Below, one piece after another: positions 1-8,845 of a stretch of DNA of 64,000 nucleotides. This DNA is from Pseudomonas abietaniphila. GTDB taxonomy: Bacteria > Pseudomonadota > Gammaproteobacteria > Pseudomonadales > Pseudomonadaceae. A program made the translations under genes and the position numbers. The stretch lies in assembly GCF_900100795.1 (NCBI RefSeq), contig NZ_FNCO01000007.1, positions 186,001 to 250,000 of the forward strand, read 5' to 3'. Below the pieces are notes generated by a model. That model was given only the letters and a program-made list of their open reading frames with translations. It was not told the origin of the DNA and ran no database searches. The stretch's first letter is position 1; each line of letters starts with the position of its first letter.

Positions 1-2255
1 GCCTGCCGCTGTGGCTGGCGGTTCCCGCCGCGGGCGTCGTGGCCGGTGGCGTTGGCGCATTGCTGGCCATTCCTGCGTTACGCGTCACCGGGCCTTATCT
101 GGCGATGATCACCATCGCGTTCTCGTTTGTCGTGCACCACAGCCTGATCGAATGGCGTGATGTCACGGGCGGCTCGAATGGACTGATGGGCATCCCGTTG
201 CCGGCGTTCGCGGGCATGGACCCCTCGGTCTTGCTGGCGCTGATCGCCACCGCCCTGATGATCGGCGCACTGGCGTTTTACCAGCGCGTGCACCACAGCG
301 GCTGGGGCAAGGCGATGCGCGCGGTGAAGGCGTCGGAAATCGCTGCGCGCTCACTGGGTTTCAATCCGGTCGTCAGCAAAACCCTGGCCTTCGCACTGTC
401 CGCCCTGCTCACCGGGCTGGCCGGCGCCTTGCTGGCCCCGTTGTTGATGTTCATCAACCCGGAGTCGTTTCCGTTTTCACAATCGATTCTGTTCGTGCTG
501 GCGGTGATCGTCGGCGGCAGCGGCACCTTGTTCGGCCCGGTGCTCGGCGCCTTGTTGATCGTGCTGGTGCCGGAACTGCTGTCGGATTTCGCCGAGTACC
601 GCCTGCTGATTTTCTCGGTGTTGCTGCTGGTGGTGCTGTGGATAGCGCCGAACGGCCTGCTTGGCGCCCTCGCCCGTCGCTGGATCAAACCCACGCTGCT
701 GACACCTCCGGGCCAGATCAATCAGAAACGCATGGCCGATTTTCTGAGCGCTCGCGTGAAGGGCGATGGCCTGCACATTCGTGACATCGGCATCCGTTTC
801 GGCGGTGTGCAGGCGGCGCAGGGCGTCAGTCTGCACGCGCCAGCCGGGAGCGTCACCAGCATCATCGGCCCCAACGGCGCGGGCAAAACCACGGTGCTGA
901 ACATGATCAGCGGCTTCTACACCCCGGACAGCGGACAGATCGAGCTTGACCAGTCGCTGGCTGGATTGCCTGCCTGGAAAACGGCGCGTGCCGGCATCGC
1001 GCGGACCTACCAGACCACTCAACTGTTCGGCGAGATGTCGGTGCTGGACAACGTGCTGGTGGCCATGCAGAAAGGCCGTCTGGGTTTTATCTTCAATCGC
1101 GCCACCGCCGAGCAGCGCTCCCTTGCACTGGACCTGCTGGCGCTGGTGGGCTATCGAGGCGCAGTCAACATCGCCGCCGACGACCTGCCCCACGTCGACC
1201 GTCGGCTGGTGGAAATTGCCCGGGCGCTGGCGACTGCGCCCTCGGTGTTGCTGCTGGATGAGCCGGCTGCGGGCTTGAGTCGCCGCGACACCGACGCCCT
1301 GGCGATTGTGTTGAAGCAACTCGCCGGCTATGGCCTGACCGTGATGCTGGTCGAGCACGACATGGCACTGGTGATGTCGGTGTCCGAACGCTTGCTGGTG
1401 CTGGACGCGGGCAAACCGATCACGGTCGGCACGCCGCTGGAAGTGCAACAGAACGAGCGGGTGATCGCCGCTTATCTCGGGGGCACCGAGTATCGGGCGA
1501 CACCCCGCGACCAAGCCTGGAACGGCAGCCATGACGCGCGCCTGTACGTGAAAGATCTGGTCATCGACTACGGCGCTGCGCCTGTGGTGAACAAGGTCAA
1601 TCTGGTGGTCAACCCTGGCGAGCTGGTGGCGATTCTCGGCGCCAACGGCGCGGGCAAATCGAGCATCCTGCAGTGCCTGGCGGGCCTGCATCGTGCGTCA
1701 GGCGGCAGCATCCTGCTGGACAACGAAAACATCGAACAGGCCAGCGCCAGCAGCATCGCGGGACAGGGCCTGGCGTTGGTCCCCGAAGGTCGCCAGGTCT
1801 TCCCGTACCTGAGCGTGCGCGACAACCTGCTGCTGGGCGGTTACTCGCGACGTGAAGCGTTCGACGCCGAGGGGGAAATCGAAGCGATCCTCAAGCGTTT
1901 CCCTCGCCTGCGTGACCGGATCGACAGCCCGGCCGGTCTGCTTTCCGGCGGCGAGCAACAGATGGTCGCGGTGGGTCGCGGGTTGATGGCCAAACCGAAA
2001 ATCCTGCTGCTGGACGAACCGTCGCTGGGCCTGTCGCCGTCGATGATCGGCGAACTGTATGACGCGCTGGCCGCCCTGCGCGACGAAGGCGTGACGCTGT
2101 TGCTGGTGGACCAGATGGCCAACCTTGCGCTGCAAGTCGCCGACCGCGCGTATGTGCTGGAAACCGGCTGCGTGATCAAATCCGGCAGCGCCGCCGAACT
2201 GCGCGAAGACACTGAACTGGCTGCGGCCTATCTGGGCGAAGGAGCCTGCGCATGA
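1..2255 (+). CDS. Fused LivM-LivG-LivF ABC transporter (permease plus two ATPases), 5' end outside window
   Basis: The reading frame is open from the left edge (first full codon at base 3), so the true start lies upstream. The visible part is about 750 residues. The first ~215 are a hydrophobic LivM-type permease. A LivG-type ATPase follows with Walker A GPNGAGKTT (bases ~867-893), Walker B LLLDEP and H-loop VEHD. A LivF-type ATPase comes last with Walker A GANGAGKSS, signature LSGGEQQ and Walker B ILLLDEP. By family it imports branched-chain amino acids or related amides across the inner membrane, probably with LivH and a binding protein encoded upstream. Normally these are three separate proteins. 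The first ATPase has LPHVD where the LSGGQ-like signature is expected. Its stop overlaps the next start (ATGA), so the two genes are translationally coupled. Confidence 0.9.
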   Translation, partial: LPLWLAVPAAGVVAGGVGALLAIPALRVTGPYLAMITIAFSFVVHHSLIEWRDVTGGSNGLMGIPLPAFAGMDPSVLLALIATALMIGALAFYQRVHHSGWGKAMRAVKASEIAARSLGFNPVVSKTLAFALSALLTGLAGALLAPLLMFINPESFPFSQSILFVLAVIVGGSGTLFGPVLGALLIVLVPELLSDFAEYRLLIFSVLLLVVLWIAPNGLLGALARRWIKPTLLTPPGQINQKRMADFLSARVKGDGLHIRDIGIRFGGVQAAQGVSLHAPAGSVTSIIGPNGAGKTTVLNMISGFYTPDSGQIELDQSLAGLPAWKTARAGIARTYQTTQLFGEMSVLDNVLVAMQKGRLGFIFNRATAEQRSLALDLLALVGYRGAVNIAADDLPHVDRRLVEIARALATAPSVLLLDEPAAGLSRRDTDALAIVLKQLAGYGLTVMLVEHDMALVMSVSERLLVLDAGKPITVGTPLEVQQNERVIAAYLGGTEYRATPRDQAWNGSHDARLYVKDLVIDYGAAPVVNKVNLVVNPGELVAILGANGAGKSSILQCLAGLHRASGGSILLDNENIEQASASSIAGQGLALVPEGRQVFPYLSVRDNLLLGGYSRREAFDAEGEIEAILKRFPRLRDRIDSPAGLLSGGEQQMVAVGRGLMAKPKILLLDEPSLGLSPSMIGELYDALAALRDEGVTLLLVDQMANLALQVADRAYVLETGCVIKSGSAAELREDTELAAAYLGEGACA

Positions 2256-3478
2256 ACGCCTTGATCATCCGCAATGCACGTTTGGACGACACCCGGGATC
2301 TCGCGACGTTGTACATCGAAAACGGACGTTTCGTCGACGCGCTGAGCCGGGACATCACGACCTGTGAAACCCTGGACCTTGAGGGTCGACTGCTCCTGCC
2401 CGGTCTGATCGAAACCCACATCCACCTGGACAAGGCCTGCATCATGCAGCGCTGCCAGTTGCAGGCGGGCACCCTGGCCGAGGCCGTGCAACAGACGCGT
2501 GCCGCCAAGGCTGAATTCACCGAGCAGGATGTGTATGAGCGCGGCAGGCAGGTGCTGGACAAGGCAATCCTGCAAGGCACCACGCACATGCGCACCCATG
2601 TCGAACTGGACCCGCAGATTGGCTTGATCGGCTTCAAGGCGATCCGCCGCTTGCAGGCCGATTACGCGTGGGCAATCACCCTTGAGATCTGCGTCTTTCC
2701 GCAGGAAGGCATGCTCAACAACCCCGGCACCGAGGCGCTCTTGCGTTACGGCCTGGAGAATGGCGCGACCGTGCTGGGCGGCTGCCCTTACACCGACAGC
2801 GACCCGCTGGCACAGATCGACCGATTGTTCGAACTCGCCATGGAGTACGACTGCGACCTGGACATGCACCTGGACTTCGATCTCAACCCCGAAGGCATGA
2901 CCATCGAGCACGTAGCGCGTTGTACGGAGCAGCATGACTGGGCTGGGCGAGTGACCGTCGGGCACGTGACCAAGCTGTCGGCGCTGCCGATGGAGACGCT
3001 GATCGGGCTGGGTATCCGGCTGGCAGAAGCCGGCGTGCAGGTGACCTGTTTGCCAAGCACTGACCTGTTCCTGACCGGCCGAGAGCACTTTCACAACAAG
3101 CCTCGAGGTGTCGCACCGCTGGCTCACCTGCACGCGTGCGGGGTCACCTGTTCGGTGTCGACCAACAACATCGGCAACCCGTTCACACCTTATGGCGACG
3201 CCTCCTTGGTGCGCCAGGCAAACCTGTTCGCTAACGTCAGTCAGATGGGCACGGCAGCGGAATTGCTGCAGTGCATGGCGTGGGTGTCGAGCGAATCGGC
3301 GCGGATGCTTCGCCTGAAAGATTACGGACTGACGCCGGGCTGCAACGCAGACTTCATCGTCTTCGACGCTCCCTCGCCTGCCGCAGTCATCGCTGAAATC
3401 AGCGCGCCACTGATGGGCTACAAACACGGGAAGCGAACATTTGAAAGGCCGCAAGGCCGGTTGCTGCTCCCCGGCTAA
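2252..3478 (+). CDS. Amidohydrolase, cytosine-deaminase-like (metal-dependent)
   Basis: 408 aa amidohydrolase-superfamily TIM barrel. It has the metal-binding HxH in ETHIHLDKA (H56, H58), then H206 (DMHLDFD) and H238 (VGHVTKL). Overall it resembles bacterial cytosine deaminase and related aminohydrolases that deaminate nucleobases or hydrolyse cyclic amides. Where E. coli cytosine deaminase has the catalytic Asp (HDD), this protein reads STNNIGNP (N305/N306), so the substrate or chemistry may differ. The start ATG overlaps the transporter stop by 4 bp, implying that the transporter imports the substrate of this enzyme. The exact substrate cannot be read from the sequence. Confidence 0.82.
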   Translation: MNALIIRNARLDDTRDLATLYIENGRFVDALSRDITTCETLDLEGRLLLPGLIETHIHLDKACIMQRCQLQAGTLAEAVQQTRAAKAEFTEQDVYERGRQVLDKAILQGTTHMRTHVELDPQIGLIGFKAIRRLQADYAWAITLEICVFPQEGMLNNPGTEALLRYGLENGATVLGGCPYTDSDPLAQIDRLFELAMEYDCDLDMHLDFDLNPEGMTIEHVARCTEQHDWAGRVTVGHVTKLSALPMETLIGLGIRLAEAGVQVTCLPSTDLFLTGREHFHNKPRGVAPLAHLHACGVTCSVSTNNIGNPFTPYGDASLVRQANLFANVSQMGTAAELLQCMAWVSSESARMLRLKDYGLTPGCNADFIVFDAPSPAAVIAEISAPLMGYKHGKRTFERPQGRLLLPG

Positions 3479-3517
3479 GCCTTGGACGATTCGCTCCAGC
3501 GGCTGCCCGGAGGGCAC

Positions 3518-3573
3518 AGGAGCGACCGGGGTGGCGTTCCACCTTGCGTGCGATCTGCCAAGAACCGGCAGCA
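3518..3573. repeat. REP-type repeat half (GGAGCGACCGG... type)
   Basis: An AGGAGCGACCGGGGTGGCG-type segment is followed by GATCTGCCAAGAACCGGCAG. The same type recurs near 21,794 and 39,126 in this window. It is non-coding and lies just after the amidohydrolase stop. Confidence 0.6.
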
Positions 3574-3611
3574 ACATCAGCCACCTCGGCTGGCTAGACG
3601 CGACGCGTCCT

Positions 3612-3701
3612 GTGGGAGTGAGCTTACTCACGAAAGGGCCGGTCCATCCACCCCATCTCCCGCGCATCTAATGACGCCTTCGTGAGCAAGCTCACTCCCA
3701 C
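3612..3701. repeat. Inverted REP pair (REPIN-like)
   Basis: Two 23-bp arms beginning GTGGGAGTGAGCTTACTCAC (3612-3634) and ending GAGCAAGCTCACTCCCAC (3679-3701) are inverted copies with one mismatch, separated by 44 bp. This is the typical Pseudomonas REP doublet between convergent genes. It may act as a terminator or mRNA-protecting hairpin. Confidence 0.85.
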
Positions 3702-3744
3702 AGGTCATTTTTATCAAGCGAGTGGCTTCGATCAGACGCCCTCT

Positions 3745-4437
3745 TCAGTCGCTCAGCGCTTGCTTGAGGTTGAACTCTTCTGGCGCCGATGCTTCCAGCG
3801 CCAGTTGCCCTTCCAGTTCATCCAGGTGCTCGAGCATGACGGCAACGGCATTCTCATGGTCGCCCTCTTCAAGGGCGGTGATGATCTGTTGATGCTCGTC
3901 CGAGGCGCAGGACGGCACGTCGTTGCGCTGATACAACGCCACGATCAGCGAGCTGCGCACCATTAGGTTGCCGAGGATATCGCTGAGCACGCTGTTGCCG
4001 CAGATGGCACCGAGCATCAGATGAAACTCGCTCAGCTCACGCACGATCGCCCGGCGGTCGGTGTCGTTGGTGGCCTTGCGCTCGTTGTTCATGTGGGTGG
4101 CGATGCGCTGACGTTGCTTGCGCATGATCGCCGGGGTGATGGACTCGACGATCGCGCGCTCGATGGCGCGTCGGGCGCTGAAGATATCCCGCGCTTCCTT
4201 GGCCGTCGGCTGCGATACCATCGCGCCACGGTTGGCCTCGATGGTGACCACCTTCTGCAAGGCCAGGCGCTGCAACGCGGCCTGCACATGGTTGCGGTTG
4301 GCGTGCAGGGTTTCGACGATCTGCGCTTCGATCAACCGTGTGCCGGGCGGCAGGCGATGCTGGGCAATGGCCTTGTACAACGCATCGACGATGCGCTGAA
4401 CCTCAAGCTGTTTGGCGGTGACAGTGCTCAAGCCCAT
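3745..4437 (-). CDS. GntR-family transcriptional regulator (FadR/FCD subfamily)
   Basis: 230 aa. The N-terminal winged helix (VQRIVDALYKAIAQHRLPPG... then NRNHVQAALQRLA) is followed by an all-helical FCD effector domain with metal-ligand-like residues (EFHLMLG, SDEHQQI). The start is taken at MGLSTVTAKQ (4437), which has GAGGA upstream, rather than at an upstream in-frame Met without an RBS. It lies between the transporter/amidohydrolase operon and the GGT gene, so it is the likely local regulator of this catabolic cluster. The ligand is probably a small carboxylate, as is usual for FCD proteins. Confidence 0.88.
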   Translation of the reverse strand: MGLSTVTAKQLEVQRIVDALYKAIAQHRLPPGTRLIEAQIVETLHANRNHVQAALQRLALQKVVTIEANRGAMVSQPTAKEARDIFSARRAIERAIVESITPAIMRKQRQRIATHMNNERKATNDTDRRAIVRELSEFHLMLGAICGNSVLSDILGNLMVRSSLIVALYQRNDVPSCASDEHQQIITALEEGDHENAVAVMLEHLDELEGQLALEASAPEEFNLKQALSD

Positions 4438-4567
4438 CCATTCCTCGTTTCTGCAGAAAACCTTCTGCCGCGCGCAGGGGTGGCGGGCGGGCAACGGGCG
4501 GCATTATCCGCCAGTGCCCGAGGCACGGCAAACCCGGCGTGCGGCCGCCATTCAATCATCGGCACCG

Positions 4568-6139
4568 CTACGCTTTCAGCCCCAACCCGAGCCCCTCACC
4601 GCGGGGATCGTGCATGGCGTGAAGCAATCCGTCGCGTTCGATGCTGATGATCCCGGCATGGCCCGTCATGGGGCTTTGCGCCGGGATCAGTTCCACCTCA
4701 TGGCCCCGCTCTGCCAGCCCCGCCACGCTGTCGGGGTGGATATCGCTTTCCAGTTTCAGGTTGTCCGTGCTGTCGAAAAAGCTGCGACCCAACAGAAAAC
4801 GCGGCATGCGCAGCGCACGATCAATGGGCTGACGGTAATCGATCAACTGCGTGGCCAGCACCATCTGGGTCTGCGGCTGACCGTCGCCGCCCTGGGTGCC
4901 GAAGAAGAACCGGCGACCGTCATCGGCCAGATAACACGACGGGTTGAGCGTGTGCGCCGGACGCTTGCCGGGCGCCCACCCGTTGACATGCGCGGGGTCG
5001 GCATTGAAACCCGCCGCGCGGTTCTGCCAGAGCACGCCCGTGTCGCCCAGGATGCAACCTGAACCGAAGTCATGGAACAGGCTCTGGATCAGGCACGCGG
5101 TACGGCCTTCGTGGTCCGTGGCCGCCATCCAGATGGTGTCGGCCGGACGCCCCGGCTCGTTCCAGGGCGCGGCCCGCTGATCGTCTATCGCCGCGGCATA
5201 CGATTGAGTGCTCTCCAGTGAAAGACTGGCCGCGAAATCCCAGTCGATGTGCGACGGATCGCACAGCTCGGCGTTGCGCCGCAGCAACCCCTGCTTGATC
5301 GCCTCCACCAGCACATGGTAGTAGGCCGCGCTGCCATTGCCGATCCCCGCCAGCGACCTGTGCTGCAACGCACCCATCGCTTGCAGTGTGTACAACCCCT
5401 GACTCGGCGGCGCGACGTTGAACAGCTCACCCTGACGATAACGCACCGAAATCGGCGCCACCTCCGGCGCTTGCGTCGCGCGCAAATCAGCGGTGGTCAG
5501 CCCACACCCCAACCGCCCGAACGCCTCGCCAAAGGCATCCGCGAGTTCGCCCCGATAGAAATCCTCCACGCCATGACGCGCAAGGTGCCGCAAGGTGTTC
5601 GCCAGCGCAGGCTGACGCAATACATCCCCTTCGCGCATCCAGCGGCCTTCCGTCCGGCACAGCGCATGCAGATCCGGCAACTGCTCGATCAAGGGCTGAC
5701 GCAACGTTTGCCAGAACAACTGAGACTGAGACACCGGCACGCCCTGTTCCGCCATCACTGCGGCGTCACCGAGCACGTCAGCCCAGCCCAAGCGCGAACC
5801 CCACTCATGCCGACTGATATTGGCGGCCGTCTGCCAACTGGCCAATGCACCGGCAGTGCTAGCCACCGAACTCGGCCCGCGCAACCCGATGCCACCCGCG
5901 TCAGGCAAGCGCATACCTGCCTGCCCGATCCCCACGATGGTGCGCACCTTGCGGTCGTGGATCATCCAGAGTGCATCGCCGCCCAGCCCGGTCATGTGCG
6001 GGAAAACGGCGCTGAGCATCGCGCTGGCAGCCAGCATCGCATCGATGGCCGTCCCTCCGGCCTCGAGAATGCGCAGCCCGGCGGCACTGGCCTCGGCATG
6101 GGGAGTGGTGATCACCGCACGGCGTGAAGTCGCAATCAT
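4568..6139 (-). CDS. Gamma-glutamyltransferase-family protein (Ntn hydrolase)
   Basis: 523 aa, about the length of a GGT proenzyme. The N-terminal TTPHAEASAAGLRILEAGG is the usual GGT large-subunit opening. The expected autocleavage nucleophile is Thr335 in PADTIWMAATDHEG, followed by FGSGCILGDTG. The DTxW/Y form rather than TTHxS is typical of the GGT-like side branch of the family. No signal peptide is seen, so the enzyme appears cytoplasmic, unlike classical periplasmic GGT. It presumably hydrolyses an amide or gamma-glutamyl-type bond in the same pathway as its amidohydrolase neighbours. It diverges from the amidohydrolase_2/MFS pair. Confidence 0.85.
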   Translation of the reverse strand: MIATSRRAVITTPHAEASAAGLRILEAGGTAIDAMLAASAMLSAVFPHMTGLGGDALWMIHDRKVRTIVGIGQAGMRLPDAGGIGLRGPSSVASTAGALASWQTAANISRHEWGSRLGWADVLGDAAVMAEQGVPVSQSQLFWQTLRQPLIEQLPDLHALCRTEGRWMREGDVLRQPALANTLRHLARHGVEDFYRGELADAFGEAFGRLGCGLTTADLRATQAPEVAPISVRYRQGELFNVAPPSQGLYTLQAMGALQHRSLAGIGNGSAAYYHVLVEAIKQGLLRRNAELCDPSHIDWDFAASLSLESTQSYAAAIDDQRAAPWNEPGRPADTIWMAATDHEGRTACLIQSLFHDFGSGCILGDTGVLWQNRAAGFNADPAHVNGWAPGKRPAHTLNPSCYLADDGRRFFFGTQGGDGQPQTQMVLATQLIDYRQPIDRALRMPRFLLGRSFFDSTDNLKLESDIHPDSVAGLAERGHEVELIPAQSPMTGHAGIISIERDGLLHAMHDPRGEGLGLGLKA

Positions 6140-6160
6140 GAATGAAGGTCCTTGCGCATA

Positions 6161-6192
6161 TTGCTAGCTATTTATTTTCTGGTAGCTAGCAA
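6161..6192. promoter_or_regulatory. Perfect 10-bp inverted repeat, candidate operator
   Basis: TTGCTAGCTA (6161-6170) and TAGCTAGCAA (6183-6192) are exact inverted copies with a 12-bp AT-rich spacer. They lie in the divergent promoter region between the GGT gene and the amidohydrolase_2 gene. No T-run or terminator position applies. The placement fits binding of a dimeric regulator, possibly the GntR protein encoded nearby (inference). Confidence 0.55.
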
Positions 6193-6367
6193 AGCAAAAG
6201 GTGTGCCGTGCGGTGTCGCTATAACCCCTCGTTATCTATGGGTCTCAAATACTCATTGGTTCGGCATGACGAACGCCTCCATATTCATCCCATAACAACA
6301 AGTCAGTCATCGAGGTCATCGTCATGCTTTGCTCCACCCTTCCCGTTCGCACCGACGTGTGCAAACC

Positions 6368-7291
6368 ATGAACGCCGACCGCCGCGACCCGCGCACCGTT
6401 GAGGTGATCGACGCGCATCATCATTGCTGGGATCTGTCCCAGGGTAACTACCCGTGGTTGCAGCAGGATTATCTGGGCGAGCAGTTTTTTCTCGGACCGT
6501 ACGAACAGTTGCGCCGTGACTATTTGCCTGACGACTACCGCGCAGACACCAAGGGCTATCGCATCGTCGGCACGGTGCACATCGAGGCGGAACGCTCACG
6601 CACCCAGCAGGTGGAAGAAACCCGCTGGTTGCATGGGTTGCGCGAGCGCAGCGGTCTGCCGACGGTGGTCGTGCCGCACGTGTCGTTCACCCAACCCGAT
6701 CTGATCGAGGTACTGACCGCACACACCGCCTTTGCGCATGTGCGCGGCATCCGCTCCAAGCCCGTCACGGCTTCAGGGCCGGGTATTTCGGTGCAAGGCC
6801 AGCCGGGGACACTGCAGGATCCCGCCTGGCTTGAAGGGCTGTCACAGCTGCAAGCCTTCGGTTTGTCCTGGGACCTGCGCGTGCCGTTCTGGCACCTGCT
6901 GGAAGCGGCGGACGTGGCGAAGCAGTTTCCCGGGATCCGAATCATCCTTAATCACACCGGGCTGCCGCTGGACCGTTCCGAAGAGGGTTTGGCCGCATGG
7001 CGCGAAGGGATGGAAGCGCTGGCGGACGCGCCCAACGTGTACGTGAAGCTCTCGGAGCTGGGCTTGCGCGGTGGACGCTGGGACCCGGTTTCCAATCGTC
7101 AGGTCCTGCGCGATGCACTGTCGATCTTCGGCAGCGAGCGCGCGGTGTTCGCCAGCAACTTGCCGGTCTCGGGCCTGAGCGCACGTTTCGAAACGCTGTT
7201 TGCCGGCGTACTCGATGCCGTGTCCGAGCTGGATCAAGTCGCTGTCGACAACGTCTTCGCCAACAACGCCCGCATTTTTTATCGAATGTGA
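6368..7291 (+). CDS. Amidohydrolase_2 family hydrolase
   Basis: 307 aa TIM-barrel metal-dependent hydrolase with VIDAHHHCWD at the N-terminus (HxH = H17/H19) and ILNHTGLPL near strand 6. The family includes sugar lactonases and 2-pyrone-4,6-dicarboxylate hydrolase-type enzymes. The final barrel motif reads ASNLPVSGL, with Asn where many members have Asp. The start is at ATG 6368; a TTG-initiated extension to 6329 is possible, but neither has a strong Shine-Dalgarno. It is followed 70 bp later by the MFS gene, probably one transcript. The substrate is unknown; a lactone or cyclic amide is plausible. Confidence 0.8.
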   Translation: MNADRRDPRTVEVIDAHHHCWDLSQGNYPWLQQDYLGEQFFLGPYEQLRRDYLPDDYRADTKGYRIVGTVHIEAERSRTQQVEETRWLHGLRERSGLPTVVVPHVSFTQPDLIEVLTAHTAFAHVRGIRSKPVTASGPGISVQGQPGTLQDPAWLEGLSQLQAFGLSWDLRVPFWHLLEAADVAKQFPGIRIILNHTGLPLDRSEEGLAAWREGMEALADAPNVYVKLSELGLRGGRWDPVSNRQVLRDALSIFGSERAVFASNLPVSGLSARFETLFAGVLDAVSELDQVAVDNVFANNARIFYRM

Positions 7292-7361
7292 TGCCTCAAC
7301 GGATCACCGCTCAAACCCGTCAACGTTCTGCACCCGATAACTCCAAGAAAAAGGCCAGACC

Positions 7362-8705
7362 ATGAACACCACACACAGTGCATCCCCGTCAGCGGGGACA
7401 GTGGCAGGCACTGCCACTTCTGAGGACACCCTCTTCCGCAAGATCGCCTGGCGCCTTTTGCCCATCCTGATGCTGGGGTATCTGGCGGCGTCTATTGATC
7501 GGGTCAACGTCGGCTTCGCCAAGCTGCACATGGCTCAGGAACTGGGCTTCAGCGACGCCGTGTACGGATTTGGCGCCGGGGTGTTCTTTCTCGGTTACTT
7601 CCTGTTCGAAGTGCCGAGCAGCGTGATTTTGCACAAGGTGGGCGCGCGCCTGTGGATCGCCCGGATCATGGCGACCTGGGGCATCATTTCCGCGCTGACA
7701 ATGTTTGTCAGCTCGCCGTGGCAGTTCTATCTGGTGCGCTTTCTGCTGGGGGTTGCCGAAGCGGGCTTCATTCCCGGGGTCATCTATTACCTGACCCTGT
7801 GGTTCCCGTCGCAACGTCGCGGTCGGATCATGGGTGTGTTTTACATCGCCCTCGCCCTGGCCGGATTTATCGGCGGGCCGGTGTCCGGGCTCATCCTGCA
7901 AACCATGCAAGGCGTCGGTGGGCTGGCGGCGTGGAAATGGCTGTTCATCATCGAGGCCATCCCGACGGTGCTGATTGCCGTGCTGGTGGTCACCAAGCTC
8001 GACAACAATGTGCAGTCGGCGAAGTGGCTTTCGCCTGAAGAGCGGCAGCATGTGAAGACGCTGATCGACGCGGAATCAAAACAGAAGAGCCACATGCCCT
8101 TGCGCGTCTTGTTCGGCAACCGGCTGGTGCAGGTCATGAGCCTGATCTTCTTTTGCGACATCTTCGCCATGTACGGCCTGGGTTTCTGGATGCCGACGCT
8201 GATCAACAACATGGGCGTCAAGAGTGACCTCAGCATCGGCCTGATGTCAGCGCTTCCGAGCCTGTTTGCCGTCATCAGCATGATTCTGGTCAGCCGCCAT
8301 TCAGACCGCACCGGCGAGCGACGCCTGCACCTGATGCTGTTGTACGCGCTGGGCGCGGTGGGTCTGAGCCTGTCGATCGTCTGGCAACACAACCCGACGC
8401 TGGGCATCTTCGCCCTGTGCATCGCCAACATGGGGATCCTCGCCATTCCGGCGCTGTTCTGGAACCTGCCGACCGCCATCCTGGGTGGCGCGGCGGCCGC
8501 CGCCGGTATCGCGCTGATCAACTCCTTCGCCAACCTGGCCGGTTTTCTCGGCCCGTATCTGGTCGGCTACGCCAAACAACTGAGCGGCAACACCGAGTCC
8601 GCCGTGTGGCTGATGGTGATCGTGCTGGTGGTTGGCGGCCTGTTGATTCTGACGGTGCCTGCGGAGCGGGTGAACAAGTCGCCCGCGCTGTCTGGCGAGA
8701 AATAA
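7362..8705 (+). CDS. MFS transporter, anion:cation symporter (ACS) family
   Basis: 447 aa with 12 predicted membrane segments in two halves around a central cytoplasmic loop (LDNNVQSAKWLSPEER). YLAASIDRVNVGFAKL in TM1 and the LWFPSQRRGRIMG loop are hallmarks of the ACS/phthalate-permease-like family, which imports organic anions with protons. Its position after the amidohydrolase suggests import of a substrate or intermediate of the same pathway. AAAAGG lies upstream of the ATG. Confidence 0.87.
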   Translation: MNTTHSASPSAGTVAGTATSEDTLFRKIAWRLLPILMLGYLAASIDRVNVGFAKLHMAQELGFSDAVYGFGAGVFFLGYFLFEVPSSVILHKVGARLWIARIMATWGIISALTMFVSSPWQFYLVRFLLGVAEAGFIPGVIYYLTLWFPSQRRGRIMGVFYIALALAGFIGGPVSGLILQTMQGVGGLAAWKWLFIIEAIPTVLIAVLVVTKLDNNVQSAKWLSPEERQHVKTLIDAESKQKSHMPLRVLFGNRLVQVMSLIFFCDIFAMYGLGFWMPTLINNMGVKSDLSIGLMSALPSLFAVISMILVSRHSDRTGERRLHLMLLYALGAVGLSLSIVWQHNPTLGIFALCIANMGILAIPALFWNLPTAILGGAAAAAGIALINSFANLAGFLGPYLVGYAKQLSGNTESAVWLMVIVLVVGGLLILTVPAERVNKSPALSGEK

Positions 8706-8712
8706 TACTAAC

Positions 8713-8745
8713 CCTCGGTGGCGATCCGGATGATCGCCATCGAGG
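8713..8745 (+). terminator. Stem-loop after the MFS gene
   Basis: CCTCGGTGGCGATC / GATCGCCATCGAGG form a 14-bp stem with one G-T position and a 4-5 nt loop, starting 8 bp after the MFS stop. The following T-stretch is weak (CTCTT), so termination may be inefficient. Confidence 0.55.
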
Positions 8746-8845
8746 CTCTTAACGGGGCATTCCTGCAACCATGCCCCCTCTCGGCAGCCCTCTTTTGTTA
8801 AAGTTCGCGACCCGGGGGCCGACAGACTCCTTTTCCCCGTCACGG

